A stretch of 64,000 nt of DNA. Origin: an uncultured Lentisphaerota bacterium (GTDB lineage: Bacteria; Verrucomicrobiota; Kiritimatiellia; RFP12; UBA1067). The position numbers were made by a program, and so were the translations under genes. The DNA lies in the NCBI GenBank assembly GCA_946413265.1, contig CAMKJU010000010.1, positions 1-64,000 on the forward strand, in the 5' to 3' direction. This document shows positions 24,525 to 33,977 of the stretch, one piece after another. Under the pieces are notes generated by a model. It searched no databases, had not been told where the DNA came from, and was given only the letters and a program-made list of their open reading frames with translations. The number at the start of each line of letters is the position of its first letter. Position 1 is the stretch's first letter.

Positions 24525-27275
24525 GACATCTAGCGGCACGCCGAGATCCAACGCCCCCTCCATCTCGCGCTTCACGATTTCCTTCACGCGTTCGACTTCG
24601 TCACGAGGCGTGTCGAAAAGCAGTTCATCGTGTATCTGGAGAATCATCTTCGTGCGCAGACCAGCCGCCTTGAACGCGCGATCGACCTTGACCATGGCGA
24701 CCTTAATGAGATCTGCGGCCGTGCCCTGAACGGGCGTGTTGATTGCGTCGCGCTCGGCGGCCTGGCGCACAGTCGCGTTACGCGACGAGATGTCGCGCAG
24801 CGTGCGGCGGCGTCCGAGTGCCGTTACGGCGTAGCCCGTCTCGCGGGCCTTCGCAATCGCGGTATCCATGAACGCGCGGATCTTCGGGTAGAGACGGAAG
24901 TACGTCTCGATCAAGTCGGCCGCCTCGCGACGCGGTATCTGCAGCCGCTGCGAAAGGCCGAACGCGGAAATGCCGTAGATGATGCCGAAGTTGACCATCT
25001 TGCACTTCCGGCGCATGTCGTCCGTCACGAGCGGCGGCATCACGTCGTAGACACGCGCGGCCGTCTCGCGGTGGATGTCGGCCCCGTGCGCGAAGGCGTC
25101 AAGCATCGTCTCGTCGCCGCTCATCGCGGCCATGATGCGCAGTTCGATCTGCGAGTAGTCGGCCGAGACGAGCACGTGGTTCGCGTCGCGCGGGACGATG
25201 GCGGCGCGAATCATCTTGCCGCGCTCCGTGCGAACGGGGATGTTCTGGAGGTTCGGGTCGGAGGAGGAGAGACGCCCCGTCTCGGTGAGCGCCTGTGCGA
25301 ACGTTGTATGGACGCGTCCGTCGAGCGGGTCGATGCACTGCGGCAACTTGTCCACGTAGGTGCTCTTCAACTTCGCGCAGGCCCGGTACTCGAGAATCTG
25401 GCGCACGACGGGATGGGCGTCGATGACCTTCAGTAGAGTCTTTTCGTCCGTGGAATACTGCCCCTTCGTCGTTTTCTTGGCGGCGGCGGAGTCGACCTTC
25501 AGCTGCCCAAAGAGCAGATCGCCGAGCTGTTTTGGGGAATCGACGTTGAGGTCGGGATTTCCGGCGGCGGTGCGGATGGACTCCGTGAGCGACACTATCT
25601 CCCTGTCCAGTTCGAGGCCGTAGGCATGGAGCGCGGCGGTATCGATCTTCACGCCTTCGCGCTCCATCTCCACAAGAATCGGCACGAGTGGTTCCTCGCT
25701 CTCGGCGAGCGCCTGCAGCGCACCGGCGGAGGTGACTTGCGGACGCAACACCTCATCGAGACGGAGCGTCACGTCGGCGTCCTCCGCAGCGTAGTCGCGC
25801 ACGTCCGCCGGCGGCAGTTCCGCCATGTTCTTCTGTTGTTCGCCGCGCTTGCGCTCACCGATCAGGCGCGTGATCGGAATCGGGTCGTAGCCGAGGTACT
25901 CGCGGGCGAGAAAATCCATGTTGTGGAATGCGGCGGCGTCGAGCACGTAGTGTTCGAGCATCGTGTCGCGCACTGTGGAACCGAAGCGGATGCCGTAACG
26001 GGAGAGCACGGCCATGTCGAACTTCGCGTTCTGCGCGACGAGCGTCTTGCCGGGATCGGCGAACGCGGCGGCGAACGTGGCGACGAACGTGAGGGCAGCG
26101 CCGTGTCCCTCGCCGGCGGGCCGTGCGGCCTCGAAGAGGTCCTGCGCGGGTGGCGGCGTCTCGGTGGGCAGGAGATGGTCTGGAACGGCGACGTACCACG
26201 CCTTGCCGGGCGCCGTCGCGAAGGACATCCCCACGAGCCGGGCAGTGCGCGCATCGGTGGACGTGGTCTCCGTATCGAAGGCGAACTTCGGCGCGGACTC
26301 CAGCTCGTGCGCAAGCGCGGCGGCCTCGTCAAGCGTCTGCACGAGACGGTATTCGTGCGGAACGTCCACAAGCGTCTTGAAGGCGGGTTTCTCGGACTGG
26401 ATGGCATCGTCGCCGAGGAAACGACGCGCAAGGGCGTTCAGCTCGAACTTCGTGCAAACTGCGCGGAGCTTCTCTGCGTCGGGTTCCTGTCGCAGGAAAT
26501 CGTCGAAGGAGACATCCATCGGCACATCGGTGCGGATGGTCGTAAGGAACTTGGAAGTGCGGGCGTCCTCTGCGCCGGACGCGATCTTCTCGGCGAGCTT
26601 ACCTTTCAGCTCGGCAGCGTGGTCGATGAGGTTCTCCACCGATCCGTACTGGGCGAGCAGCGTGATGGCTGTCTTTTCGCCCACGCCGCGCACGCCGGGG
26701 ATATTGTCGGACGCATCGCCGGCGAGCGCGAGCCAGTCGATCATCTGCCGTGGAGAGGAGAGCTGCCAGTGTTCACACACCTTCGCCTCGTCGTAGATTT
26801 CCGGATCTCCGCCGCTGCGTCCGGGGCGGAACAGGCGGATGTGCGGCGCCACGAGCTGTGCGGCGTCCTTGTCCGGCGTGGCGAGGTACACGTCAAATCC
26901 CTCGGCCGCCGCGCGCACGGCGAGCGTGCCCATCACGTCGTCCGCCTCGAATCCCTTCTGGCGCAGCACTGGAAGGCGGAGCGCCTCCGCGAGCTCGAAC
27001 GCATACGGGATGGAGGCCGCGAGGTCTTCTGGCATCTTCTCTCGTTGAGCCTTGTAGGGCGGATATGCCTCGTGGCGGAACGTGGGGCCGTCGGGATCCA
27101 TCGCGAGCACCGCGTGCGTGGGGGCGAAATCCTTGAGGATGGACGTCACGCCGTTCGCGAACCCGAACAGCGCGGACGTGTTGATGCCCGTAGACGTCAG
27201 ACGCGGATTACGCATGAAAGCGAAGTGTCCGCGGTAGAGGAACGGCATCAAATCGATGATGAACAGTTTCTTCAT
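24486..27275 (-). CDS. polA: DNA polymerase I
   Basis: 929 residues from ATG 27275 (MKKLFIIDLMPFLYRGHFA). Three domains: 5'-3' exonuclease (LAGDASDNIPGVRGVGEKTA), 3'-5' exonuclease with the D-x-E pair intact (KFAFDTETTSTDARTARLVG), and polymerase (ADYSQIELRIMAAMSGDETM; RRKCKMVNFGIIYGISAFGL; MILQIHDELLFDTP). So proofreading is probably active. Repair and Okazaki fragment processing. It starts 13 bp after aroA. Confidence 0.97.
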   Translation of the reverse strand: MKKLFIIDLMPFLYRGHFAFMRNPRLTSTGINTSALFGFANGVTSILKDFAPTHAVLAMDPDGPTFRHEAYPPYKAQREKMPEDLAASIPYAFELAEALRLPVLRQKGFEADDVMGTLAVRAAAEGFDVYLATPDKDAAQLVAPHIRLFRPGRSGGDPEIYDEAKVCEHWQLSSPRQMIDWLALAGDASDNIPGVRGVGEKTAITLLAQYGSVENLIDHAAELKGKLAEKIASGAEDARTSKFLTTIRTDVPMDVSFDDFLRQEPDAEKLRAVCTKFELNALARRFLGDDAIQSEKPAFKTLVDVPHEYRLVQTLDEAAALAHELESAPKFAFDTETTSTDARTARLVGMSFATAPGKAWYVAVPDHLLPTETPPPAQDLFEAARPAGEGHGAALTFVATFAAAFADPGKTLVAQNAKFDMAVLSRYGIRFGSTVRDTMLEHYVLDAAAFHNMDFLAREYLGYDPIPITRLIGERKRGEQQKNMAELPPADVRDYAAEDADVTLRLDEVLRPQVTSAGALQALAESEEPLVPILVEMEREGVKIDTAALHAYGLELDREIVSLTESIRTAAGNPDLNVDSPKQLGDLLFGQLKVDSAAAKKTTKGQYSTDEKTLLKVIDAHPVVRQILEYRACAKLKSTYVDKLPQCIDPLDGRVHTTFAQALTETGRLSSSDPNLQNIPVRTERGKMIRAAIVPRDANHVLVSADYSQIELRIMAAMSGDETMLDAFAHGADIHRETAARVYDVMPPLVTDDMRRKCKMVNFGIIYGISAFGLSQRLQIPRREAADLIETYFRLYPKIRAFMDTAIAKARETGYAVTALGRRRTLRDISSRNATVRQAAERDAINTPVQGTAADLIKVAMVKVDRAFKAAGLRTKMILQIHDELLFDTPRDEVERVKEIVKREMEGALDLGVPLDVSVGVGDNWLEAH

Positions 27276-27282
27276 GCGGGAA

Positions 27283-27291
27283 AGTATATCA
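27283..27291 (-). promoter_or_regulatory. Extended -10 promoter of polA, overlapping the aroA stop
   Basis: TGA-TATACT on the minus strand; the TGA is the aroA stop codon itself. ATG 27275 lies 7 nt after the hexamer, so polA mRNA from here would be leaderless or nearly so. Confidence 0.6.
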
Positions 27292-28557
27292 CATAAGCGA
27301 CGAAAGGAGAGGCTCAAAATCGGGAAAAGACTCGTTCAGGATTTCCGCACCTTCAACCGACACGGGCGCGCGCAGACCGCAGATGGCCATGGACATGGCG
27401 AGGCGATGGTCACCGTTCGCGCGCGCAGTACCACCCTTCAGCGTGCCACCGCGCACCGTGAAACCGTCCGGGAGTTCCGAAACCTCCGCGCCCAGTACAC
27501 CGAGCTGAGCGACAATTGCCGCGATGCGGTCCGTTTCCTTGTAGCGCAGTTCCTTTGCCTCGCGCACGACCGTTTCGCCCTCCGCGAACGCGGCGACAGC
27601 CGCGAGCGCGGGGAATTCATCAATCGACCGTACCACGAGGTCGCCGGCTATTTCAACGCCGTGTAGGGGCGCAGTCTCAAGCGTCACGTCGCCGACAGGT
27701 TCGCCGAACTCCATGTGCGCGTTCTCGGTGGATATACGCGCGCCCATAGCGGAGAGGATGTCCAGCACGCCCGTGCGGGTCGGGTTGAGTCCCACATCCG
27801 CCACGGTCACACGGGAACCGGGTACGATGGCGGCTGCGGCCAACAGAAACGCGGCAGACGAGATGTCGCCGGGAAGCGTGCCGTCGAGAGGCTTGAGCGA
27901 GGTAACAGGGTGGACGGTTTCGGTCAAGCCATTGGAGACCACGGTTGCGCCCATCGCACGAAGCATACGGGCGGTATGGTCGCGCGACGGGCCTGGTTCG
28001 TGCAGCGTCACGGGCGCGTCCGCGCCAAGCGCGGCGAGTTCGAGGCAGCTCTTCACCTGTGCCGAGGCGACTGGCAACGTGTACTCGATGCCGTGCAGAG
28101 GCGCGGGGGAGATCGTGATCGGCGCATGGCCCTCCACCGTCGCGACAGCGGCGCCCATGAGACGCAACGGGTCGGCGATGCGGTCCATCGGACGTTTGCG
28201 CAATCCAGCGCTACCGTCCAGAACGGCAGACGAGCGCGTAGCCGCCAACGCGCCGGCGAGCAGGCGGATCGTAGTGCCAGAATTTCCGCAATGGGCGACC
28301 ACTCCTGAGCATGGGAAAGGACGCATTCCGTTTCCCGTCAGGGTCAGAACGCTGCTTTCAAGGCGGCTCGGCACGCCCAGCGTCTCCAACGCACTGCGCA
28401 TTGCGCGCGTCACGCCGCTGTCGGGATAGTTCCGAATCGTTGAATCGCCATCGGCCAAAGCGGCGAAGAGCGCCACGCGGTGCGCAAGCGACTTGTCGCC
28501 CGGGAGCGTGACGCAACCCTGCAGAGGTCTGGCTGCCTGGGGTAGGGAAAGCGTCAT
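27289..28557 (-). CDS. aroA: 3-phosphoshikimate 1-carboxyvinyltransferase (EPSP synthase)
   Basis: 422 residues. Motifs: PGDKSLAHRVALFAALADG (phosphate binding), GNSGTTIRLLAG, SAQVKSCLELAALGA, and ELRYKETDRIAAIVAQLG. Catalyses the sixth shikimate step, joining PEP to shikimate-3-phosphate. GDKSLAHR has Leu where many class I enzymes have Ser; GNSGTTIRLL shows Ser where many have Ala (G-N-A/S-G), which is the pattern of several class II enzymes, so glyphosate response cannot be read off safely. AAAGGAC precedes the start. Confidence 0.95.
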   Translation of the reverse strand: MTLSLPQAARPLQGCVTLPGDKSLAHRVALFAALADGDSTIRNYPDSGVTRAMRSALETLGVPSRLESSVLTLTGNGMRPFPCSGVVAHCGNSGTTIRLLAGALAATRSSAVLDGSAGLRKRPMDRIADPLRLMGAAVATVEGHAPITISPAPLHGIEYTLPVASAQVKSCLELAALGADAPVTLHEPGPSRDHTARMLRAMGATVVSNGLTETVHPVTSLKPLDGTLPGDISSAAFLLAAAAIVPGSRVTVADVGLNPTRTGVLDILSAMGARISTENAHMEFGEPVGDVTLETAPLHGVEIAGDLVVRSIDEFPALAAVAAFAEGETVVREAKELRYKETDRIAAIVAQLGVLGAEVSELPDGFTVRGGTLKGGTARANGDHRLAMSMAICGLRAPVSVEGAEILNESFPDFEPLLSSLM

Positions 28558-28572
28558 CTCCAGTCCTTTCCG

Positions 28573-31044
28573 CTATTCAGCGTCAGTCAGATCAGAGCTG
28601 GCGGCACCATGTCTCGGCCAGTGCTTTTCGTCTGCGGCAGGGGCGGCCTCGGAAGGCTTGTCGTCCTTGCCGTCCGCAGCCGATGCGTCGTCCGCCGCCT
28701 TCTTGGTCGTCTCAATCGGCCCGTACGGAGCGTATGGGCGATAACCCCTGCCGTATGACCGATAGCCACCATAGCCGCCATAACCATAGCCGTAGGAATG
28801 GCCAACCGGCGCAAAAGCGCTACCAATACCGCCCATCTCGACATCGTTCACGATAATGCCGATCACCGTGGCTCCGGATTCGCTGAGCGAGCGGGAGGCG
28901 TGCTGGATGGGCTTGAAGTGCGTGCGATCGGGGCAGCACATGATCATGACGGAGTCCACCATCGCGGCAAGCGTCACCACGTCGCCGACAATGCCGAACG
29001 GCGGCGAGTCAATTACGATGCGGTCGTAGTTTTCTCGCGCCCACTTAAAGAAATCGGGGACAACCTGCGAACCCATGATGGAAGCAGGGTTGACGTTGTC
29101 GGGCGGCAAGGAGCCAATCACGTCGAGGTTCTCTACACCACTTGACATCACAAGCGAGGCGAAATCGCGCAAATCCTTCTTTGAAAGGTAGTGCGAGAAG
29201 GAGTGCTCGTTGTCGATCTGGAGCCCCCATACACGGGCAAGGCGCGGACGGCGCAGGTCGAAGTCCACGAGCAACGTCTTCTTTCCGGCCTGCGCGCTGG
29301 AGATTGCGAGTGAACAGGAAGTAATGGTCTTGCCCTCGCCCGGCTGCGTGGACATGATCAGCACGGCCTGCGAGATCGGCTGGTAGCGCGGCGAGTCCAG
29401 CAGGTTACGGAGGCCGGCCATCGCCTCGGCGAACTGTGAGTACTTGTTTTCGGAGATGAACTTAGCCACCTGCTCGCGCTTCTTGCGGCGGACATGTGGC
29501 AAAACGGCCAATACCTTGAGGGCAAGACGGCCCTCGATGTCGGAGAGCGACACGATCGTGTCCTCAAGATGGTCGAGCACGAGCACGAACAGCAGGCCAA
29601 GGCCGAGCGACAGCACTGCACCTGCCGAGAAAATGATCAGCGGGTTCGGTTGCACGGGCTTCGAAGGGACATTGGCGGGACGCCCAACGCGAACGATTTC
29701 GTTATTCTGCTCGGCGGCAATGCGGTGCTCGTTCTCCTTCTGTAGGAGGTCCTGATATATTTCGCTGGAGACCTTCTTCTCCTGTTCCAGTTGCTTCAAT
29801 CCGGCGTCGGCCTGAACAATCAACTGCCCAATTTTCGCGATATTCTTGTTAAGTTCATCGCTCTTCTTCTTGAATGTTTCAAGTTGGCTCTTTGCGGCCG
29901 TCAAGTCGCCTATTGCGGTTGCAAGCGCACGTTTGACCGTCTCTGCGAATTCCTTTGAAATTGCGTTGAGCTCGCCCTTCTTCGCCACCACGGCAGGATG
30001 CTCCGGCGTATACCGCGTCTTGAGCGTGGCAAGCTCCATCTTAACGCTTTGCAACTTCGTGTAGGCTGATCCGATGTCCGAGGACCGGGGCACCGCAGTT
30101 GGCAGTTCTCCGAAGTTCTCGGGGTTTTTCTGTGCAGCCTGGAGCATCTTCACCCATTCGCTCACCGCTGAAACGCGCTTTTCGTAGTCAAGTACGTTGG
30201 CGGTCGTCGTCGAAAGGCTCTGGTTGAGGATATTCCGCTCCGCCATCAAGCTGTCGATCTTGTTCTCCGTGCGGAATTTGAGCAGGCGGGCAGCAAGGTC
30301 ATCGTCCACTCTTTTCTGCTTCTCCACCTGCTGGTGAATCTGGGCAACGGCCTTGTCGCACCGCTTTCTGTTCTCCTCGTCGGTAAACGACTCAATTGCC
30401 TCAGCGTACGCATTTGCAAGCGCCGCCGCAAGCTGCGGTGACTTGGAACGGATGGCAATCGTTATCAAGCGTGAATGGCGCACTAACTCCAGTTCAGAAC
30501 CGCCCAGCATCTCGACTAGATCCTTGTCCGTGACTACGGAGTTAGGATAGTTCGCGCGGTACTGCTGCAGGATTTTCGTGAAAATCGCCTGAGAACGCCA
30601 GTCGGACTGACGAGTGTTGAAGATTTCCGCGTAGTTCGCGCCGTAGTAGTCCATGTCGTTGCCAGCAACGCCTACACCGGTGACGCCCTTGGAACGCCGC
30701 GTATCCATCGTGAACTCGCTCTTCGCCTCGTAGATGGTCGGCGAGATACGATACACGGCGAACGAGGCAACAAGGCCTATCAGCAGGAACACGAGCACGG
30801 ATATCCAGCGCTGGGCGATAACGCGCAGCACACGGCCAAGGGTAATCGTTCCAACAATCGATTCGGCATCCTGCCCTGGGGCCTGTCCGCCGTATGCGCC
30901 GCCGTAATAGTAGGGCGCGTGTCCGCTGCCACCGTAGTACATCGGCGTCTGAGCCGACCCGTAGTAGATGGGCGATTTTTTGGACGTGCCGTAGTATAGA
31001 GGCTTCTGTCCGTATGTGGATGACGATGACGAAGATGATGCCAT
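28573..31044 (-). CDS. Polysaccharide co-polymerase / tyrosine autokinase (Wzc-like)
   Basis: 823 residues. An N-terminal ~55-residue tail carries four P-x-YYG-type repeats (LYYG, IYYG, MYYG, YYYGG). Then a Wzz-type region between two membrane helices (~85-108 and ~475-500) with a long periplasmic coiled coil, and a BY-kinase domain: Walker A STQPGEGKTITS, Walker A' LLVDFDLRRPRLARVWG, Walker B RIVIDSPPFG. The C-terminus is a Tyr/Gly cluster (GYGYGGYGGYRSYGRGYRPY), the usual autophosphorylation tail. It controls chain length and export of an exopolysaccharide. Clustered Tyr at both ends is unusual. Confidence 0.9.
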   Translation of the reverse strand: MASSSSSSSTYGQKPLYYGTSKKSPIYYGSAQTPMYYGGSGHAPYYYGGAYGGQAPGQDAESIVGTITLGRVLRVIAQRWISVLVFLLIGLVASFAVYRISPTIYEAKSEFTMDTRRSKGVTGVGVAGNDMDYYGANYAEIFNTRQSDWRSQAIFTKILQQYRANYPNSVVTDKDLVEMLGGSELELVRHSRLITIAIRSKSPQLAAALANAYAEAIESFTDEENRKRCDKAVAQIHQQVEKQKRVDDDLAARLLKFRTENKIDSLMAERNILNQSLSTTTANVLDYEKRVSAVSEWVKMLQAAQKNPENFGELPTAVPRSSDIGSAYTKLQSVKMELATLKTRYTPEHPAVVAKKGELNAISKEFAETVKRALATAIGDLTAAKSQLETFKKKSDELNKNIAKIGQLIVQADAGLKQLEQEKKVSSEIYQDLLQKENEHRIAAEQNNEIVRVGRPANVPSKPVQPNPLIIFSAGAVLSLGLGLLFVLVLDHLEDTIVSLSDIEGRLALKVLAVLPHVRRKKREQVAKFISENKYSQFAEAMAGLRNLLDSPRYQPISQAVLIMSTQPGEGKTITSCSLAISSAQAGKKTLLVDFDLRRPRLARVWGLQIDNEHSFSHYLSKKDLRDFASLVMSSGVENLDVIGSLPPDNVNPASIMGSQVVPDFFKWARENYDRIVIDSPPFGIVGDVVTLAAMVDSVMIMCCPDRTHFKPIQHASRSLSESGATVIGIIVNDVEMGGIGSAFAPVGHSYGYGYGGYGGYRSYGRGYRPYAPYGPIETTKKAADDASAADGKDDKPSEAAPAADEKHWPRHGAASSDLTDAE

Positions 31045-31047
31045 GGC

Positions 31048-32691
31048 TTAAGGACTTTCTTTTTCAATTGTTTGCGTGGCACGCGCCGATGTCGGCCTTT
31101 TCGGGAAAGATGCTGCACCGATTGCGAGCGGTACAGCAAAGACAAACATCATTGGGGCGATTTCAAGGATCGGCTCGTAGAAAGCAAGTGCGAAAGGCAG
31201 CGCGAACGCGATTGGCACAATCCAGACAATAGGCGGACACGCGAAAACCACAACGTCCGCGTCATCCTGCCCGCGCAGGAAAACGATCGCCTGCACCAGT
31301 CGGCTGACATACGTGAACAGGAGGATGCCAAGTCCCAACGCGACCAGCGACAGGCCGAGCAGACCATGTTCGGCTAGGTAGGTCCAGTAGCTGTTGAACG
31401 CACAGACAGGATTCCGGTTACACGGGCGAAGTTGCTTCCAGTCAGATTTGGCCGTCTTGTCGCGACCACGCTTCGCCGAGTCTTTCATCTGCTGTGAAAT
31501 CAGCAACGCACGCCAGTCGGCCTTCTGTCGCTGGAACGACTGTAGTTCCGACTTGCTCGCCATGAACGGCAGATGCAGCCGGAACGCGCCAGTGCCGGCA
31601 CCGTACCATGGATGCTTCTTCCACACCGATTTCGCGATGGCCGACAATGCGGGGGACAGGGTTTTGTAGGCCTCGGACTGATCTTTGTCAATTGCGAGAA
31701 AACCCCCAGCCTTCACGGAATATATGTTCTGCACCGGCTCCTTTACCAGCTCCGTTACGTCGCCATTAGTGCGCACGCAGCCGTCAAGCTCCACTTCGGG
31801 CGGGAGAAGCGCGGAAAGGAAGAAAAACGGCGTGGCAAATCCAAGCAACATCAAGACAAAGCTACGCGCGCTGGCACCCATGGAACCTACCCGCCCCACG
31901 TACGCCAGGCAGAAGATCGCAACAAGCGCTGCAGCCAGCAAAAACACCGTGGACACCGGCGGAGGCGTGAAAAAAAGCAATCCACTTGCGTTTCCCGCCA
32001 GAGCAATGCAAAACGGCACGCGCGAGGCCCCCCATTTGCGGGCTTCCGCCTGCGTTCCGAACGCAAGCGCGCAGATCAGCCAAGCTCCGAAGCCGGGGCC
32101 GCAAAAAGCCCCCCAGAACGGGCCGCTCAAAAAGTCCACCTTCGCTGCCCCCATGAACGCAGGGACTTTCAAGCAGGCACAACTCACCATAGCCAGCCCA
32201 CCGAGTCCCATAAAGAAGGAGGCCGTCAAGCCAAAGGATATACGCCCTGTCTGCCCTATGCCGTGGCGGATGCCAAGCACGACTACGGCAACCCCAGTCA
32301 GCACTGCCAGCGGCAACAAGCCTGCAGAGCCAAAAGATGCCGGAAGCCCCGGAGAAGATGGATCGCGTATGACCCACTCTTCGTTAACGTAGTCCAGCGC
32401 CACATCGGAGTTCAGGTAACGTATGAACGACACCACCAGTGCGCAGATGAAGAACCAGAATGCAACATCACGTATCAGTGAACCAATAACACGTCGGCGG
32501 GCAATGGAAAGATGCTCGCCAGGACGCATTGACGGTTCGACGAGCAACCACAGGAACGCCAGTCCTGAAAGCCAGAAGGTCAACTCGGCCAGTCTGCTCA
32601 CGGACAAGAACGGGAACAGCGCGAAAGGCAAAGAGGCCAGCAACGCTAGATGCGTCGCCAGCCCGTACCTGGTGATGAGTCTTGGAAACAT
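31048..32691 (-). CDS. O-antigen ligase / polymerase-like membrane protein
   Basis: 547 residues with ~12 hydrophobic segments and a large loop (~310-420) between the late helices. The pair WKKHPWYGAGTGAFRLHLP and TYLAEHGLLGLSLVALGLGI is the Wzy_C/WaaL hallmark (G-x-G-x-x-x-F ... H-x-x-x-L-x-x-x-x-E-x-G-x-x-G). It would polymerise or ligate the repeat units of the exopolysaccharide made with the neighbouring Wza- and Wzc-like proteins. It ends 3 bp before the Wzc-like start. No Shine-Dalgarno is obvious. Confidence 0.78.
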   Translation of the reverse strand: MFPRLITRYGLATHLALLASLPFALFPFLSVSRLAELTFWLSGLAFLWLLVEPSMRPGEHLSIARRRVIGSLIRDVAFWFFICALVVSFIRYLNSDVALDYVNEEWVIRDPSSPGLPASFGSAGLLPLAVLTGVAVVVLGIRHGIGQTGRISFGLTASFFMGLGGLAMVSCACLKVPAFMGAAKVDFLSGPFWGAFCGPGFGAWLICALAFGTQAEARKWGASRVPFCIALAGNASGLLFFTPPPVSTVFLLAAALVAIFCLAYVGRVGSMGASARSFVLMLLGFATPFFFLSALLPPEVELDGCVRTNGDVTELVKEPVQNIYSVKAGGFLAIDKDQSEAYKTLSPALSAIAKSVWKKHPWYGAGTGAFRLHLPFMASKSELQSFQRQKADWRALLISQQMKDSAKRGRDKTAKSDWKQLRPCNRNPVCAFNSYWTYLAEHGLLGLSLVALGLGILLFTYVSRLVQAIVFLRGQDDADVVVFACPPIVWIVPIAFALPFALAFYEPILEIAPMMFVFAVPLAIGAASFPKRPTSARATQTIEKESP

Positions 32692-32704
32692 CAGCCCAAA
32701 TCAA

Positions 32705-33940
32705 TCAATAATGGAAACGCAGGCCAATTGTGCCACGGAAGCGGTCATAATCATAGTCACGCTTGTCACACCACTCCTCTTCCCAGGTGATTTGAGCGAA
32801 TACCGACATCCAGCGATTGATGATGTAGCTCGCGCCGAGGCGGAAGGAGAGAATGGTTTCGTCGAAGTCATTGCCGTACGCGAGGTAACGGTCATTGTAG
32901 CACGTATCCTCATAACGCCACGCCAGATTCGCCGTAAGCGTCATCTTGTCACCCATCGTAAGGTAGGAAAGGCCGCTCGACAACGAATACACCTTGATGG
33001 CCTGACCGCGCGTGCGCTCAGAAGGCTGGTAGTAGCTTCTTCCAAGTAATGAGGCCTGCAACTGCCGCGTAATCTTCCAGTTGGCGCTCAGCGAGTATGT
33101 CCAAGTGCAACCTGCGTCGCGACCGCCGTATTCAAGCCAAGACGCACCCATGAGTGCACGATAGGTAATTCTCTCCGTCGCATGCGTACCAATACCGCCA
33201 TGGATGGTCCATGACTTGCTTTCATTGTCGTAATTGCGATAGCCGTGACCGCCGGGCTGCGTATAGTGCGAATACCCCCCTGACACGAGGAAATCCGTCC
33301 ACTTTGTTGCCGCAAAGCCAGCTTCGGCACCTACAGACCATGACGACCAGCCGTAGAGAGGAGCGTACTTACCGGTATCGTTCTTGTAGTCAAGCCAGTT
33401 GTACTGCCCCATCACCTCGGCGTGCAAAGGTCCGGAGAAGCGGCGCTGGAGCGCACCTGAGATGTCAAACGCCTCGCGGTCGCGCCAGACACCACGCCCG
33501 TCGCCGGAACCAAGTGCATCATTCTGGTCGGTGTAGCGGTACTTTTCTGCGAGAACCAACGACCATCCACGCTCGTTCTGTTTGCCCGTAGACCACTTGT
33601 AGGCCAACGACTCGCCGAAACTGTTGTCGCCCATCTCATTGCTATACTCGCAGTAGGCGTTGCGGCGATACCAAAGCGAACCCACGAGAGCCCAATTGTC
33701 ACCCTTCCAGTCGAAGTCAGCACCTGGCTGAATGCAGAAGATGCTGTCACTTTCCGAATGGCGAGTAGTGTCCACGTTAGAGTCGTATGAATACGACAAC
33801 GCAACATACGGCTTTATCGTGAGGTGCTGGTTGAAGAAACGAAAACCATGCGGCTTGTCAGCCTCGCTTCCTCCCGCTGCAAACAGCGAGGGAATTACTG
33901 AGAATGTTGCAACCGTCAAACTTGTCAAATGCTTTTTCAT
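32705..33940 (-). CDS. Outer-membrane beta-barrel protein of the exopolysaccharide cluster
   Basis: 411 residues. Signal peptide MKKHLTSLTVATFSVIPSLFAAG, then alternating amphipathic beta strands rich in Tyr/Trp with polar turns, ending in FRGTIGLRFHY, a typical barrel C-terminal strand with terminal aromatic. The N-terminal TIKPYVALSYSYDSNVDTTR resembles putative beta-barrel porin-2 proteins found in PVC and delta-proteobacterial polysaccharide clusters. Probably a pore or assembly partner for polymer secretion. AAGGAAAATCCAC precedes the ATG. Confidence 0.8.
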   Translation of the reverse strand: MKKHLTSLTVATFSVIPSLFAAGGSEADKPHGFRFFNQHLTIKPYVALSYSYDSNVDTTRHSESDSIFCIQPGADFDWKGDNWALVGSLWYRRNAYCEYSNEMGDNSFGESLAYKWSTGKQNERGWSLVLAEKYRYTDQNDALGSGDGRGVWRDREAFDISGALQRRFSGPLHAEVMGQYNWLDYKNDTGKYAPLYGWSSWSVGAEAGFAATKWTDFLVSGGYSHYTQPGGHGYRNYDNESKSWTIHGGIGTHATERITYRALMGASWLEYGGRDAGCTWTYSLSANWKITRQLQASLLGRSYYQPSERTRGQAIKVYSLSSGLSYLTMGDKMTLTANLAWRYEDTCYNDRYLAYGNDFDETILSFRLGASYIINRWMSVFAQITWEEEWCDKRDYDYDRFRGTIGLRFHY

Positions 33941-33977
33941 GTGGATTTTCCTTTGCTTGTTTAAGTGTAGGCCACAC

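Noticed and set aside
25626-27296. Plus-strand 556-codon open frame opposite polA
   Set aside because: Antisense shadow; composition dominated by Gly, Val, Arg, Glu and no recognisable motif.
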